A stretch of DNA of 64,000 bases from Ectopseudomonas mendocina (GTDB taxonomy: Bacteria > Pseudomonadota > Gammaproteobacteria > Pseudomonadales > Pseudomonadaceae), in the NCBI RefSeq assembly GCF_007049795.1, contig NZ_SCFY01000016.1, positions 62,001 to 126,000 of the forward strand, given 5' to 3'. Below are positions 33,705-42,593 of this stretch, piece by piece. Made by a program: the position numbers and the translations under genes. How positions within the stretch are numbered: the first letter of the stretch is position 1; every line of letters begins with the position of its first letter. The notes below the pieces were generated by a model. The model was not told where the DNA came from and did not search any database. It saw only the letters and a list, made by a program, of their open reading frames with translations.

Positions 33705-34682
33705 TCACAGCCAGGTTGACAGTGAAATCGAGCCGAACTGGTCGTGTTTGTCTTGGGTTTCGAACTCACGGCTACGCCAGACATTGGCAATGGACAACTG
33801 CCAACGATCCCACATCAGCGCTAAGCCCAACTGGGCATCCCCCACCCATTTCTCGCGGTTGACGGAGTGGCTGTTGCGAAAGGTATTTCCGTCCAGCAGC
33901 ATGTTGTGTGCCATCAGGCGTCCTTCGAGGTTGGCGAAGAAGAACCAGGCAAACTCTTTGTTGGGACTGAAGTACTGCACGTGGCTAGAGGCCGGTGTGA
34001 TCGATGCCTGGCTCAGGCTACGATCCAGGCCATGCCCGAATCTCACTCCAGCTCCGGCGGAGGCGTAAGTATAGAGATTGCCAATGGCGCCACCCATGCT
34101 GGGGCCGTACTCCAGTTCCAGCCCAGCAAGGCTGTCCTGCTTCCACCAGCGTTTTTCATAACCCAGGTTGACGAACGGCTCGTTCTCCAACTGGTGGTTC
34201 CAACCTTTTGGCTCATCACTGCTGGTGACCTTGTGCACGGCGCGCTGCAGTCGTTTGCCGCCTGCCCCCTGTCCGACTAGACCGACATCTAGCGTCAGCG
34301 TATCGGTGATGCGCCGGCCATCGCCCTGCTCTGCGGAAAACAGCGTCACGCCGGCGAAGAGCAAGCCCGCGTAGGGCCTGTCGTCCTCCTGCAACTGAAC
34401 CTGTTCGATCTCCTCGGGCGTGTACATCTGGTGGCCGAATCTGTAGGCCGCATAGGTGAGATCGCTGGCAGACCAGTAAGGCACGACATCGGCCATGCCC
34501 CTGATCCAATGATCCTGAGCCGGTTCGAAAGACCAGCTTCCCTCGATACCGTTGGTGTAGTGACCATCCCGGCCACCAGTGAATATGTCGTTTTCCATCT
34601 TGAGCGAAAAGATTTCGGCAGATGCACTGCTGGCAATGAGCAGTGTCGAGGCGAACATCATGCTGACTACGGTGGTTTTCAT
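33705..34682 (-). CDS. LpxR-like outer-membrane lipid A deacylase family (DUF2219)
   Basis: A 325-residue protein with a signal peptide (MKTTVVSMMFASTLLIASSASA) followed by a beta-rich barrel ending in a Leu/aromatic residue (SISLSTWL). The family hallmark is present: KMENDIFTGGRDGHYTNGIEGSW near residue 28 and EDDRPYAGLLFAGV near residue 98. LpxR enzymes remove the 3'-acyloxyacyl chain of lipid A in the outer membrane; in many pseudomonads the activity is untested. It is preceded on the same strand by a small lipoprotein gene. Confidence 0.82.
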   Translation of the reverse strand: MKTTVVSMMFASTLLIASSASAEIFSLKMENDIFTGGRDGHYTNGIEGSWSFEPAQDHWIRGMADVVPYWSASDLTYAAYRFGHQMYTPEEIEQVQLQEDDRPYAGLLFAGVTLFSAEQGDGRRITDTLTLDVGLVGQGAGGKRLQRAVHKVTSSDEPKGWNHQLENEPFVNLGYEKRWWKQDSLAGLELEYGPSMGGAIGNLYTYASAGAGVRFGHGLDRSLSQASITPASSHVQYFSPNKEFAWFFFANLEGRLMAHNMLLDGNTFRNSHSVNREKWVGDAQLGLALMWDRWQLSIANVWRSREFETQDKHDQFGSISLSTWL

Positions 34683-34838
34683 TCGGGGTTCCTGGGCTTG
34701 TTACGACGGAATCCGGGGGTGCGATTGTGGCTGAGTGGGTGCGGGGCAGGGGCGGCGAGTGCAATGCAATCCCGCTGAATGAGGTACTGAGATATTCGAT
34801 GGCGGTGGCACGCACCAGTCGCCATCGACAGCGATGGG

Positions 34839-35054
34839 TCAGAGGGCTTTGATGGTATGCACCTGATCCTTGTTGAGGCGCTGCAGTTTGCCGTCGGGTT
34901 GCTTGAACTCGTAAAAGCCGCTTTTGGCATCGTATTTAGGCTTGTCCAGGGTCTGAATTTCCTGGCCATTGCTGAGCACGATCAGCGAGGGTGTGGAGCA
35001 GCCGACGAGCAGGCCGAGGGTCAGAGTGGAAAGTGCGAGAAAGGCTTTTTTCAT
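34839..35054 (-). CDS. YgdI/YgdR-family small lipoprotein
   Basis: A 71-residue lipoprotein: signal peptide ending in the lipobox LLVGC at residue 19, then an SH3-like small domain (SLIVLSNGQEIQTLDKPKYD and GFYEFKQPDGKLQRLNKDQV) that is diagnostic for the YgdI/YgdR (DUF903) family. The function is unknown; members are envelope lipoproteins. It lies 45 bases beyond the TolC-like gene on the same strand. Confidence 0.88.
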   Translation of the reverse strand: MKKAFLALSTLTLGLLVGCSTPSLIVLSNGQEIQTLDKPKYDAKSGFYEFKQPDGKLQRLNKDQVHTIKAL

Positions 35055-35099
35055 GATGATGCTCCTAGATTACGAGGCGTATTGAGGCAGGGAGGCACT

Positions 35100-36518
35100 T
35101 CAGGCCTCCGGGGTTTCCGCTGGCAGGAAGTCTTTGTCGGGGTCGTAGTCGGGTTTCAGGTATTGCTGCAGCGCTTCCAGGTCATTCGGGCTGAGGGTGC
35201 CGGCGGCCTGCTTCAGGCGCAGGTTGTTGAGGATGTAGTCGTAGCGCGCGTCGTTGTAGTTGCGCACCGCGCTGTACAGCTGGCGCTGGGCGTCGAGCAC
35301 GTCGACGATGTTGCGAGTACCGACCTGATAGCCGATCTCGGTGGCTTCCAAGGCACTCTGGTTGGAAATGATCGACTGGCGGCGGGCCTGCACGGTTTCC
35401 ACGTCGGTATTCACCGCACGGAACAGGTTGCGGGTGTTCTGTACCACCTGGCGACGCAGGCTCTCGCGCAACTGCTCGGTCTGGCCCAGGCGCTGATAGG
35501 CCTCGCGCACCTGCGAGCTGGTCAGGCCGCCGCTGTACAGCGGAATGTTCAACTGCAGGCCGATGGAGCGCTGCGAAACATCGCTACTGTAAGTCGGCGA
35601 CAGTGGCAATCCCGAGTTGCTGAAGCCCAGGCTGTCGTTATCGCCCTTCTGGTAGCTGACCACTGCGTCCAGGGTTGGCGCATGGCCGGACTTGCGCTGG
35701 CGCAGGGTTTCTTCGGCGGCATTGACCGCGAAATAGCTGGCCTGCAGGTTGAGGTTCTGCGCGGCGGCAGTGTTGACCCAGGTGGTGGCATCGTTGGGCT
35801 CCGGCGTGAGAAGCGGCAGGCTGTGCTGGAGGCCTTCGATGTTGCGGAACTCGCGGTTGGTCAGGGTGACCAGCGCCTGGAAGGCATCATCCACCGCACG
35901 CTCGGCGAGCAGGCGGTTGGCGCGGGCGGTGTCGAAGCCGGCCTGTGCCTCGAGCACGTCGGTCTTGTCGGAAAGGCCGACGTCGAAACGCTCGTTGGCC
36001 TGATCCAGTTGGCGCTTGAACGCCGCTTCCTCGGCCTTGGTCGAAGCCAGGGTGTCCTGGGCACGCAGCACGGCGAAGTAGGTCTCGGCGCTCTGCAGGA
36101 TCAGGTTCTGCTCGGTGGCGGACAATTCCAGCGCGGCCTGCTCGCTGGTGGCCTCGGCGGCCTGCAGCTGGAACCAGCGGTCGGCACGGAACAGCGGCTG
36201 GCTGAGGTTGGCCTGGTAAACCAGACCGCTACGCGAGATGGTCGCGCTCGGCGAATCGATCTCGGTACGCGTGTCGCCGTAATTGGCGCCCGCCGAGAGG
36301 TTGGGCAGCAACCCGGCACGGGCCTGCGGCACCACTTCGCGGCGAGCCCGATAATCGGCGCGCGCGGCGGCGATATCGGCATTGTTCTTCGCCGCTTCCT
36401 GATAGATGCCTACCAGTTTTCCAGCGACAGGCCGCTGTGTTTCCTGCGCCCAGCCCGTCGTGGAGGTGAAAAGGAGGATCATGGTCAGTGCACTGCGCAA
36501 TGCGTTCGATCGATTCAC
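35100..36518 (-). CDS. TolC-family outer-membrane efflux protein
   Basis: A 472-residue outer-membrane factor with signal peptide (ALTMILLFTSTTGWAQ) and two OEP repeats rich in long helices, for example ADIAAARADYRARREVVPQARAG near residue 38-60 and YQVGTRNIVDVLDAQRQLYSAVRNYNDARYDYI near residue 400. It begins with GTG. It forms the exit duct for the inner-membrane exporter encoded just upstream on the same strand (HlyD, ABC ATPase-permease, ABC-2 permease). The start lies 15 bases after the permease stop, so it belongs to that operon. Confidence 0.92.
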   Translation of the reverse strand: MNRSNALRSALTMILLFTSTTGWAQETQRPVAGKLVGIYQEAAKNNADIAAARADYRARREVVPQARAGLLPNLSAGANYGDTRTEIDSPSATISRSGLVYQANLSQPLFRADRWFQLQAAEATSEQAALELSATEQNLILQSAETYFAVLRAQDTLASTKAEEAAFKRQLDQANERFDVGLSDKTDVLEAQAGFDTARANRLLAERAVDDAFQALVTLTNREFRNIEGLQHSLPLLTPEPNDATTWVNTAAAQNLNLQASYFAVNAAEETLRQRKSGHAPTLDAVVSYQKGDNDSLGFSNSGLPLSPTYSSDVSQRSIGLQLNIPLYSGGLTSSQVREAYQRLGQTEQLRESLRRQVVQNTRNLFRAVNTDVETVQARRQSIISNQSALEATEIGYQVGTRNIVDVLDAQRQLYSAVRNYNDARYDYILNNLRLKQAAGTLSPNDLEALQQYLKPDYDPDKDFLPAETPEA

Positions 36519-36533
36519 GGCGATTCCTGGTGG

Positions 36534-37649
36534 TCAATGCAGGGATTTACGCAGGCGGGACAGGGCGCCAACGAAGAACAGGCTGCCGATGGCCACCAGG
36601 GCCAGCAGTTGCGGCCAGACGATGGAAGGGCCGGCGGCGCGGAACAGAATGGCCTGGGCGAGTTCGACGAAATGGGTGGTGGGCGCCACCAGCATGATCT
36701 GCTGCACCAGTTCGGGCATGCTTTCGCGCGGCGTCATACCGCCCGACAGTATCTGCAGCGGCATCAGCACGAGAATCACCAGCAGACCCAGTTGCGGCAT
36801 CGAGCGGGCCAGGGTGCCGAAGAAGATGCCCATCGAGGTGGTGGCGAACAGATGCAGAGCGGCGCCGAACAGGAACAGCGCAATCGAACCGTGGATCGGT
36901 ACTTCCAGCCAGCCCTCGACGACGAAGCGTAGGGCGATGGCCGATGCTGTGAGAACCACCAGGCCCATTGACCAGACCTTGGCCGACATGATCTCGAACG
37001 GCGTGACCGGCATCACCAGCAGGTGCTCGATGGTGCCGTGCTCACGTTCGCGGATCAGCGCGGCGCCGGTAAGGATGATCGACAGCATGGTGATCTGGTT
37101 GATCACCTCGTTCACTGCGCCGAACCAGGAGCGCACCAGGTTGGGGTTGTACTTGACGTGTACCACGGCCTCGACCGGCAGCGCCTGCTGGCTACGGTAG
37201 CGGTCGAGGAACTCGCTCACTTCGTCATTGATGATCTGCTGGATGTGTCCGGCACCGGTGAATGCCTGGGTGATCTGGGTGGCGTCGACGTTGAGCTGGA
37301 TCGTGGGGTTGCGCCCGGCCAGCAGGTCTTGCTGGAAGCTCGGCGGGATGTTCAGGGTGAAGGTGTAGAGCCCGGCGTCCATACCCTGATCCATTTCGAT
37401 CAGGTCGATGGGTTTGGGTTTGAGGAAGTAGGGCAACTGGAAGGCGCTGATGATGCGGGTGGAGACCTGCGAGCGATCCTCGTCGATTACGCCGATAGTG
37501 GCGCGGTGCGGGGCTTCCGGTACGCCTGTGGCACTGGAATAGATGCCGAGGGTGAAAACGTAGAGGATCAACAGCAGCAGCGCCGGATCACGGTACAGAC
37601 TGCGCAATTCCTTGATACCCAGTTGCAGGATGTTGCTCAGGGTGCGCAT
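36534..37649 (-). CDS. ABC-2 type transporter permease (YhhJ-like)
   Basis: A 371-residue inner-membrane permease: one N-terminal helix (LLLILYVFTLGIYSS), a large periplasmic loop (residues 45-175), then five helices, with the ABC-2 signature REREHGTIEHLLVMPVTPFEIMSAKVW near residue 200. It pairs with the permease domain fused to the ATPase encoded upstream, as YhhJ pairs with RbbA in E. coli. It starts one base after the ATPase gene ends. The substrate is unknown; such systems export drugs or lipid-like compounds. Confidence 0.9.
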   Translation of the reverse strand: MRTLSNILQLGIKELRSLYRDPALLLLILYVFTLGIYSSATGVPEAPHRATIGVIDEDRSQVSTRIISAFQLPYFLKPKPIDLIEMDQGMDAGLYTFTLNIPPSFQQDLLAGRNPTIQLNVDATQITQAFTGAGHIQQIINDEVSEFLDRYRSQQALPVEAVVHVKYNPNLVRSWFGAVNEVINQITMLSIILTGAALIREREHGTIEHLLVMPVTPFEIMSAKVWSMGLVVLTASAIALRFVVEGWLEVPIHGSIALFLFGAALHLFATTSMGIFFGTLARSMPQLGLLVILVLMPLQILSGGMTPRESMPELVQQIMLVAPTTHFVELAQAILFRAAGPSIVWPQLLALVAIGSLFFVGALSRLRKSLH

Positions 37650-37650
37650 C

Positions 37651-40389
37651 TTATTTCTCCTGCTTTTTCAGGCCGGCGACGCTGAGCAGCATGAGCACGG
37701 GAATGGTCAGTAGCAGAGGGATGAGATAGGGGTACAGCTCCTCCAGCCCCAGGCTTTTCGAGAACACGCCACGGCTGATGATCAGGAAGTGGCTGGTCGG
37801 GTAGATCTGGCCGATAAGGGCACCGGCGCCCTCCATGGCCGATACCGGATGGATCAGCCCGGAAAACTGGGCGGCGGGGATCAGGGTGGCGATGGCGGTG
37901 CCGAAGATCGCCGCTATCTGGCTGTTGAGCACGGATGACATCAGCAGGCCCAGACCGGTGGCACAGGCGATATAGAGCAGGGCGCCCAAGGTCAGGGTGA
38001 GCATGCTGCCCTTGACCGGCACGCCGAACACGAACACCGCGAGCATCACCAGTAGGAAGAAGTTGATCATGCCCAGGGCGACGTAGGGCAACTGCTTGCC
38101 GAGGAGAAACTCCAGGCGGGTGACCGGGGTGACGTAGAAGTTGGTGATCGAGCCCAGTTCCTTCTCGCGTACTACGCCGAGGGCGGTGAGCATCGCCGGA
38201 ATCAGCATCAGCAGTAGGGGAATCACTGCCGGCACCATGGCTGGCAGGCTCTGCACGTCCGGGTTGTAGCGGTAGCGCAGGGCGACGTCGGCCCGGTTGT
38301 CCGGGATCTGTTGACTGACGGTACGCTGCAGCTCCTGCAGGTAGCTAAAGTGGATGCCCTGGACATAGCCCTTGACGGTGTCGGCGCGGGTCGGCATGGC
38401 ACCGTCCACCCAGAAACCGATCTGTGGGTTGGCACCGCGCTTGAGGTCACGGCCGAAGTTAGGGGGGATTTCCACTGCCAGGCTGATATCACCGGTGCGC
38501 ATGCGCAGGTCGAGCTCTTCGTAGCTGCGCAGGGGAGGCTTTTCGACGAAGTAGCGTGAGCCGGCGATGTTCAGCGCATAGGCCTGGCTGGTGGTGGTCT
38601 GGTCGCGGTCGAGCACGGCGTAGCTGAGATCCTCGACGTCCATGCTGATGCCATAACCCATGATGAACATCAGCATGACGGTACCGAGCAGCGCCAGGGT
38701 CGCGCGGATCGGGTCGCGGCGCAGTTCCATCGACTCCCGCCGGGCGTAGCTGAACAGGCGGCGCAGGCTGAAGCGTGCCTTCAGATCCGCACCGGCGCCT
38801 GCGCTGACTGTGCCGGGTGTCTGCGGTGTGTCGTCGGCGCTGGCGGCGTCCTCGGCAACATCCTTCAGGTAGGCGATGAAGGTGTCTTCCAGACTGTCCA
38901 AGCCGCGTTTGGCCATCAGACCGCGCGGCGTGTCGCTGTCCAGCACCCGACCAGCGTGCATCATCGACATGCGATCGCAGCGCAGGGCCTCGTTCATGAA
39001 GTGGGTGGAGATGAAGATGGTCACTCCGTCCTCGCGCGACAGCTTTATCAGCAGTTCCCAGAAGCCGTCGCGAGCCACCGGGTCGACCCCGGAGGTGGGT
39101 TCGTCGAGGATCAGGATCTCCGGCTGATGGATCACCGCCACGGCCAGAGACAGACGCTGGCGCACGCCCAGAGGCAGGTCGCCGGGCAACTGCTCGGCGA
39201 CGTTGCGCAGGTCGAATTCGGTGAGCATTTCCTCGATCCGCGCGTCCCGTCGTTCGGCAGGTATGTGGAATAGCCGGGCATGCAGGTCGAGGTTCTGGCG
39301 TACGCTCAGCTCGCTGTACAGTGAGAACGCCTGAGACATGTAGCCGACCCGCCGGCGGGTATCGATGTCGCGCGGGTCGACGGGTTGGCCGAACAGCGCG
39401 CAGTTCCCCTCGCTGGCCGGCTGCAGGCCGGTGAGCATTTTCATGGTGGTGGACTTGCCGCAGCCGTTGGAGCCGAGGAAACCGAAGATTTCCCCACGCT
39501 CGATGCGGAAATCGACGTGATCCACGGCGACGAAATCGCCGAAACGGCAGGTTAGCTCGTGCGCCTCGATGGCGATTGCCGCTTCGCCTGAGCTGGCCGG
39601 GCGCGGTGGAATCACCAGCGCATGGTGACCACGGCGTTTTTCTTCCGGGAGCAGGGCGATGAAGGCGGCTTCGAGGTTGCTGCTGGCGGTGCGTTCGATC
39701 AGTTCGGCGGGGGATCCGGTATCGAGAATACGTCCATCGTCCATGGCCACCAGCCAGTCGAAGCGCTGCGCTTCGTCCATATAGGCGGTGGCGACGATCA
39801 CGCTCATGCCGGGACGGCGCTGGCGTATGCGATCGATTAGATCCCAGAACTGGTTGCGCGCCAGCGGATCGACGCCGGTGGTGGGCTCGTCGAGAATCAG
39901 CAGATCGGGGTCGTGGATCAGCGCACAGCACAGGCCGAGCTTCTGCTTCATGCCGCCGGACAGCTTGCCCGCCGGCCGATCGGTGAAAGGGGCCAGGCCA
40001 GTGCTGCGGGTCAGGTCGGCGATGCGCGCCGCGCGTTCGGCCTGGCCCTGGCCGAACAGGCGACCGAAGAAGTCGAGGTTCTCGAACACCGTCAGCGTCG
40101 AGTAGAGGTTCTTGCCCAGGCCCTGCGGCATGTAGGCGATGCGCGGGCAAACCGCGCGGCGGTGCTGGCGCGAGGCCATATCGCCGCCAAGTACCTCGAT
40201 CGTGCCCGACTGGATGCGCCGAGCGCCGGAAACCAGTGCCAGCAGGCTCGACTTGCCGACGCCGTCCGGGCCGATCAGGCCGATCATGCGCCCGGCGGGA
40301 ACCTCCAGATCGACCCTGTCGAGCGCGCAGTTCGTCTTGTAGCGCAGGCTCACGCCACCGAGGCGTGCCACTGGTGGGGGCGGGGTCAT
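37651..40389 (-). CDS. ABC ATPase-permease fusion (RbbA/YhiH-like)
   Basis: A 912-residue fusion: ATP-binding domain 1 (residues 1-240; Walker [10 protein letters not shown], signature LSGGMKQK, Walker [14 protein letters not shown]), ATP-binding domain 2 (about 275-510; Walker [10 protein letters not shown], degenerate signature [10 protein letters not shown], Walker [14 protein letters not shown]) and a C-terminal ABC-2 permease with six helices (about 560-905; [18 protein letters not shown]). The two unequal nucleotide sites suggest asymmetric ATP hydrolysis. It overlaps the upstream HlyD gene by 4 bases. Together with HlyD, the second permease and TolC it forms a tripartite exporter. Confidence 0.93.
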   Translation of the reverse strand: MTPPPPVARLGGVSLRYKTNCALDRVDLEVPAGRMIGLIGPDGVGKSSLLALVSGARRIQSGTIEVLGGDMASRQHRRAVCPRIAYMPQGLGKNLYSTLTVFENLDFFGRLFGQGQAERAARIADLTRSTGLAPFTDRPAGKLSGGMKQKLGLCCALIHDPDLLILDEPTTGVDPLARNQFWDLIDRIRQRRPGMSVIVATAYMDEAQRFDWLVAMDDGRILDTGSPAELIERTASSNLEAAFIALLPEEKRRGHHALVIPPRPASSGEAAIAIEAHELTCRFGDFVAVDHVDFRIERGEIFGFLGSNGCGKSTTMKMLTGLQPASEGNCALFGQPVDPRDIDTRRRVGYMSQAFSLYSELSVRQNLDLHARLFHIPAERRDARIEEMLTEFDLRNVAEQLPGDLPLGVRQRLSLAVAVIHQPEILILDEPTSGVDPVARDGFWELLIKLSREDGVTIFISTHFMNEALRCDRMSMMHAGRVLDSDTPRGLMAKRGLDSLEDTFIAYLKDVAEDAASADDTPQTPGTVSAGAGADLKARFSLRRLFSYARRESMELRRDPIRATLALLGTVMLMFIMGYGISMDVEDLSYAVLDRDQTTTSQAYALNIAGSRYFVEKPPLRSYEELDLRMRTGDISLAVEIPPNFGRDLKRGANPQIGFWVDGAMPTRADTVKGYVQGIHFSYLQELQRTVSQQIPDNRADVALRYRYNPDVQSLPAMVPAVIPLLLMLIPAMLTALGVVREKELGSITNFYVTPVTRLEFLLGKQLPYVALGMINFFLLVMLAVFVFGVPVKGSMLTLTLGALLYIACATGLGLLMSSVLNSQIAAIFGTAIATLIPAAQFSGLIHPVSAMEGAGALIGQIYPTSHFLIISRGVFSKSLGLEELYPYLIPLLLTIPVLMLLSVAGLKKQEK

Positions 40390-41462
40390 TGCGGCACCCG
40401 GATGCGCAGGTGCTCAGGCCACTCGGCCTCTGAGTCGAGACGCAGGTAGGCCATGCCGGGGACGCCGGTTTTCACCTGCTGCAGGTGTTTGCTCAGCAGT
40501 TCGGGATCGAGGCGCGCCTTGACCCGGAACATCAGCTTCTCGCGCTCACTGGCGGTCTCCACCGTCTTCGGCGTGAACTGGGCGACGCTGGCCACATAGC
40601 TGACCCTGGCTGGAATCACGTACTGCGGTGCGGCGTCCAGCACCAGGCGCACCTCGCTGCCTAAGGGCACACGGCCAGCTTGGCGCTCAGGCAGGAAGAA
40701 CGTCATGTAGACGTCGCGGAGATCTACCAGGTTGAGCACCTTGCCGCCGGCGCCTAGCACCTCGCCTGGCTGGGCTACTCGGTATTGCACGCGGCCGGCG
40801 CGGGGCGTTTTGAGCTGGCTGTCGTAGAGGTCGGCCTGCAGCCGCTCGACGCTGGCGCCGGCCGCCTCCACAGCCGAGCGGGCTTCGTCCACCTGGGCAT
40901 GGGCGGCGCTGATGCCGGCCATGGCCGAAGCCACCTGAGCACGGGCGGCGGCCAGTGCTGCCTGAGCGCTTTGCAGTGCAGCCAGGTCGTCGTCCAGTTG
41001 CTGGCGCGGCAGGGCATTGCGCTGAACCAGGGTAGCGGTACGGGCATGACGCTTCTGCGTGGCGGTCAGCTCGGCCTGGCGCTGCTGCACCATGGCCTCG
41101 GTGCTGACCTTCTCGCTTTCGCGCAGACTGACCTGAGCGATGGCGGTGCGCTCGGCGTTCTCGGCCTGGCGCACCTGGGCGCGGGCCTGCTGTAGCTGGG
41201 CCTCGAGCACCTGGGTGTCCATACGCGCCACCACCTGACCGGGCTGGAGAAAGTCGCCCTCGTCCACCGCGATGCTGGCAATCCGCCCAGCCAATTTGGT
41301 GGCCACGTCCACTTCGGTGGCTTCGATGCGCCCGTTGGCACTGGCGAAAGCGTTGCCCAGCTCCTGGGGTTGCAGTTTCAGCCACAAGGCGAAACCGGCT
41401 GCGACAACCGCCGCTACCAGCCCGATACGGATGACCATCTGCTTGGGTTTCAGCGCCGTCAT
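40386..41462 (-). CDS. HlyD/membrane-fusion protein (YhiI-like)
   Basis: A 358-residue periplasmic adaptor with an N-terminal anchor helix ([22 protein letters not shown]), a lipoyl half-motif ([24 protein letters not shown]), a long Ala/Gln-rich coiled coil (residues 85-205) and the second half ([29 protein letters not shown]). It links the ABC transporter to TolC. It is the first gene of the export operon; a perfect 9-base inverted repeat lies about 83 bases upstream, between it and the TetR gene. Confidence 0.92.
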   Translation of the reverse strand: MTALKPKQMVIRIGLVAAVVAAGFALWLKLQPQELGNAFASANGRIEATEVDVATKLAGRIASIAVDEGDFLQPGQVVARMDTQVLEAQLQQARAQVRQAENAERTAIAQVSLRESEKVSTEAMVQQRQAELTATQKRHARTATLVQRNALPRQQLDDDLAALQSAQAALAAARAQVASAMAGISAAHAQVDEARSAVEAAGASVERLQADLYDSQLKTPRAGRVQYRVAQPGEVLGAGGKVLNLVDLRDVYMTFFLPERQAGRVPLGSEVRLVLDAAPQYVIPARVSYVASVAQFTPKTVETASEREKLMFRVKARLDPELLSKHLQQVKTGVPGMAYLRLDSEAEWPEHLRIRVPQ

Positions 41463-41544
41463 CGGTGTGCGTCTCCGAAAGTAAGTGCATGCACGACAGT
41501 CCTCGGGGGGCTCGAGAGGCGCGCGCTTGAGCCCTTACTTTGCC

Positions 41545-41570
41545 TAAACTAGAACTGATAGTCTAGTTTA
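41545..41570. promoter_or_regulatory. Palindromic operator of the export operon
   Basis: Perfect inverted repeat of TAAACTAGA and TCTAGTTTA with an 8-base spacer, upstream of the HlyD-ABC-TolC operon and downstream of the TetR gene. Size and symmetry suit TetR-type binding. Confidence 0.6.
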
Positions 41571-41798
41571 CTGGCGCCTATTGTGCGTTCCGGCAACAGT
41601 GTTGCCAGAGGATCCGCTCAGGCCCGGCTTCTCGCGGGTGCACTTCCAGCCGTACGCAGCCACCGCGGTCGACGTAATGATCAACAGACGATTGGCCCAA
41701 ACAGCAAGCCTCAAGCTCACCGTAACGGGCCTTTGCCGGTCAGGAAACCCACAGAGCGATCCTGTTTATGGCAAGGCTGGTGGGAAAGGTGCTTCGAG
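41571..41798. other. Non-coding gap between export operon operator and TetR gene
   Basis: No gene supported. Short open frames here have no family features and no convincing ribosome-binding sites. With the operator region the gap is 336 bases in all (41463-41798). Confidence 0.5.
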
Positions 41799-42470
41799 CT
41801 ACCGCCTGCCCGTGCGTTGCTTGTCCGGGGCGAAGCCGTGGGCGGCCTCGATGGCGCCGATGTAGGCGGCCAGTGCTCTCGGGATTTCCCGGGTCAGGAT
41901 ACGTTGGCGCAGCGCTGCGTCGTATTCGAGCGACTGCTGGGTCAGCATGCCAATTGGCAAGCTGAATAGGGTGGCGGCATAGGCATACTGCTCCTCGGTG
42001 CTGGCCATGGGCAGGCGTAGGGTGAGGGCACGCAGGAACATGGCGTGTACCTTCTCCTCCAGTTGCTGGTCGCTGGTGGGCGGCAGGGAGCTGCCGCTAC
42101 GGCGGATGAGGTGGAGAAAGTCTGGATGCCGCACAGAGTACTCAAGATAGGGGCGCAGCAGTTGATCGATCAACTGCTCGTGGGTGCAACTGGCCCAGAA
42201 GGTGTCTGGCTGGGCTTCTACTTGCTCGGCGGTGACCCGCAGAGCGTCGAGATGACGTTTGCCAAGTGCTTCCAGAACGCTACGTTTGTCCGGGAAAAAA
42301 TGGTAGAGCGAGCCTATTGAGGTCTGTGCAGCATGGGCTAGGCCATGCATGGTCAGCGCGGCCTCTCCCTGAGTGATCAGCAATCGGGCGCAGGCATCGA
42401 GCACGCTGTCGAAACGTTTCTGGCCACGGGCCTGGCGAGGTTCTCGCGCAGTATCGGTGACTGGGGGCAT
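41799..42470 (-). CDS. TetR-family regulator of the export operon
   Basis: A 223-residue regulator with the helix-turn-helix LTMHGLAHAAQTSIGSLYHFFPDKRSVLEAL at about residues 38-68 and a helical C-terminal ligand domain. I start at the ATG at 42470 (MPPVTDTAREP), where the family alignment begins; the open frame reaches further upstream. It lies upstream of the HlyD-RbbA-like-permease-TolC operon on the same strand and divergent from the lipase gene. Likely it represses its own gene and the exporter through the palindromes at 41545-41570 and 42537-42552. Confidence 0.85.
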   Translation of the reverse strand: MPPVTDTAREPRQARGQKRFDSVLDACARLLITQGEAALTMHGLAHAAQTSIGSLYHFFPDKRSVLEALGKRHLDALRVTAEQVEAQPDTFWASCTHEQLIDQLLRPYLEYSVRHPDFLHLIRRSGSSLPPTSDQQLEEKVHAMFLRALTLRLPMASTEEQYAYAATLFSLPIGMLTQQSLEYDAALRQRILTREIPRALAAYIGAIEAAHGFAPDKQRTGRR

Positions 42471-42536
42471 GGGGTGTGTCTTGCGTTTTTTGTTGGAGGA
42501 CGAATCATAACAGGGGTTGGTCAAATCGATCGAAAG

Positions 42537-42552
42537 TAGACATATTCGTCTA
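42537..42552. promoter_or_regulatory. Small inverted repeat upstream of the TetR gene
   Basis: TAGAC, 6-base spacer, GTCTA in the 123-base gap between the TetR gene and the divergent lipase gene. Possible autoregulatory site; it shares only a TAG/CTA core with the 41545 palindrome. Confidence 0.35.
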
Positions 42553-42593
42553 ATTGTCCGATATTGCGTGCTGTCCAATTCTCCTGTCCCACC

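Noticed and set aside
34857..36932. A 691-codon plus-strand open frame
   Set aside because: It is antisense to the TolC and ABC permease genes, which have clear domains; long antisense frames are expected in GC-rich DNA.
38489..40150. A 553-codon minus-strand frame rich in Arg and Pro
   Set aside because: It is an out-of-frame shadow of the ABC ATPase-permease fusion, with no domain features.
41583..41969. Plus-strand frames between the exporter and TetR genes
   Set aside because: They overlap the TetR gene in antisense and lack any domain or start signal.
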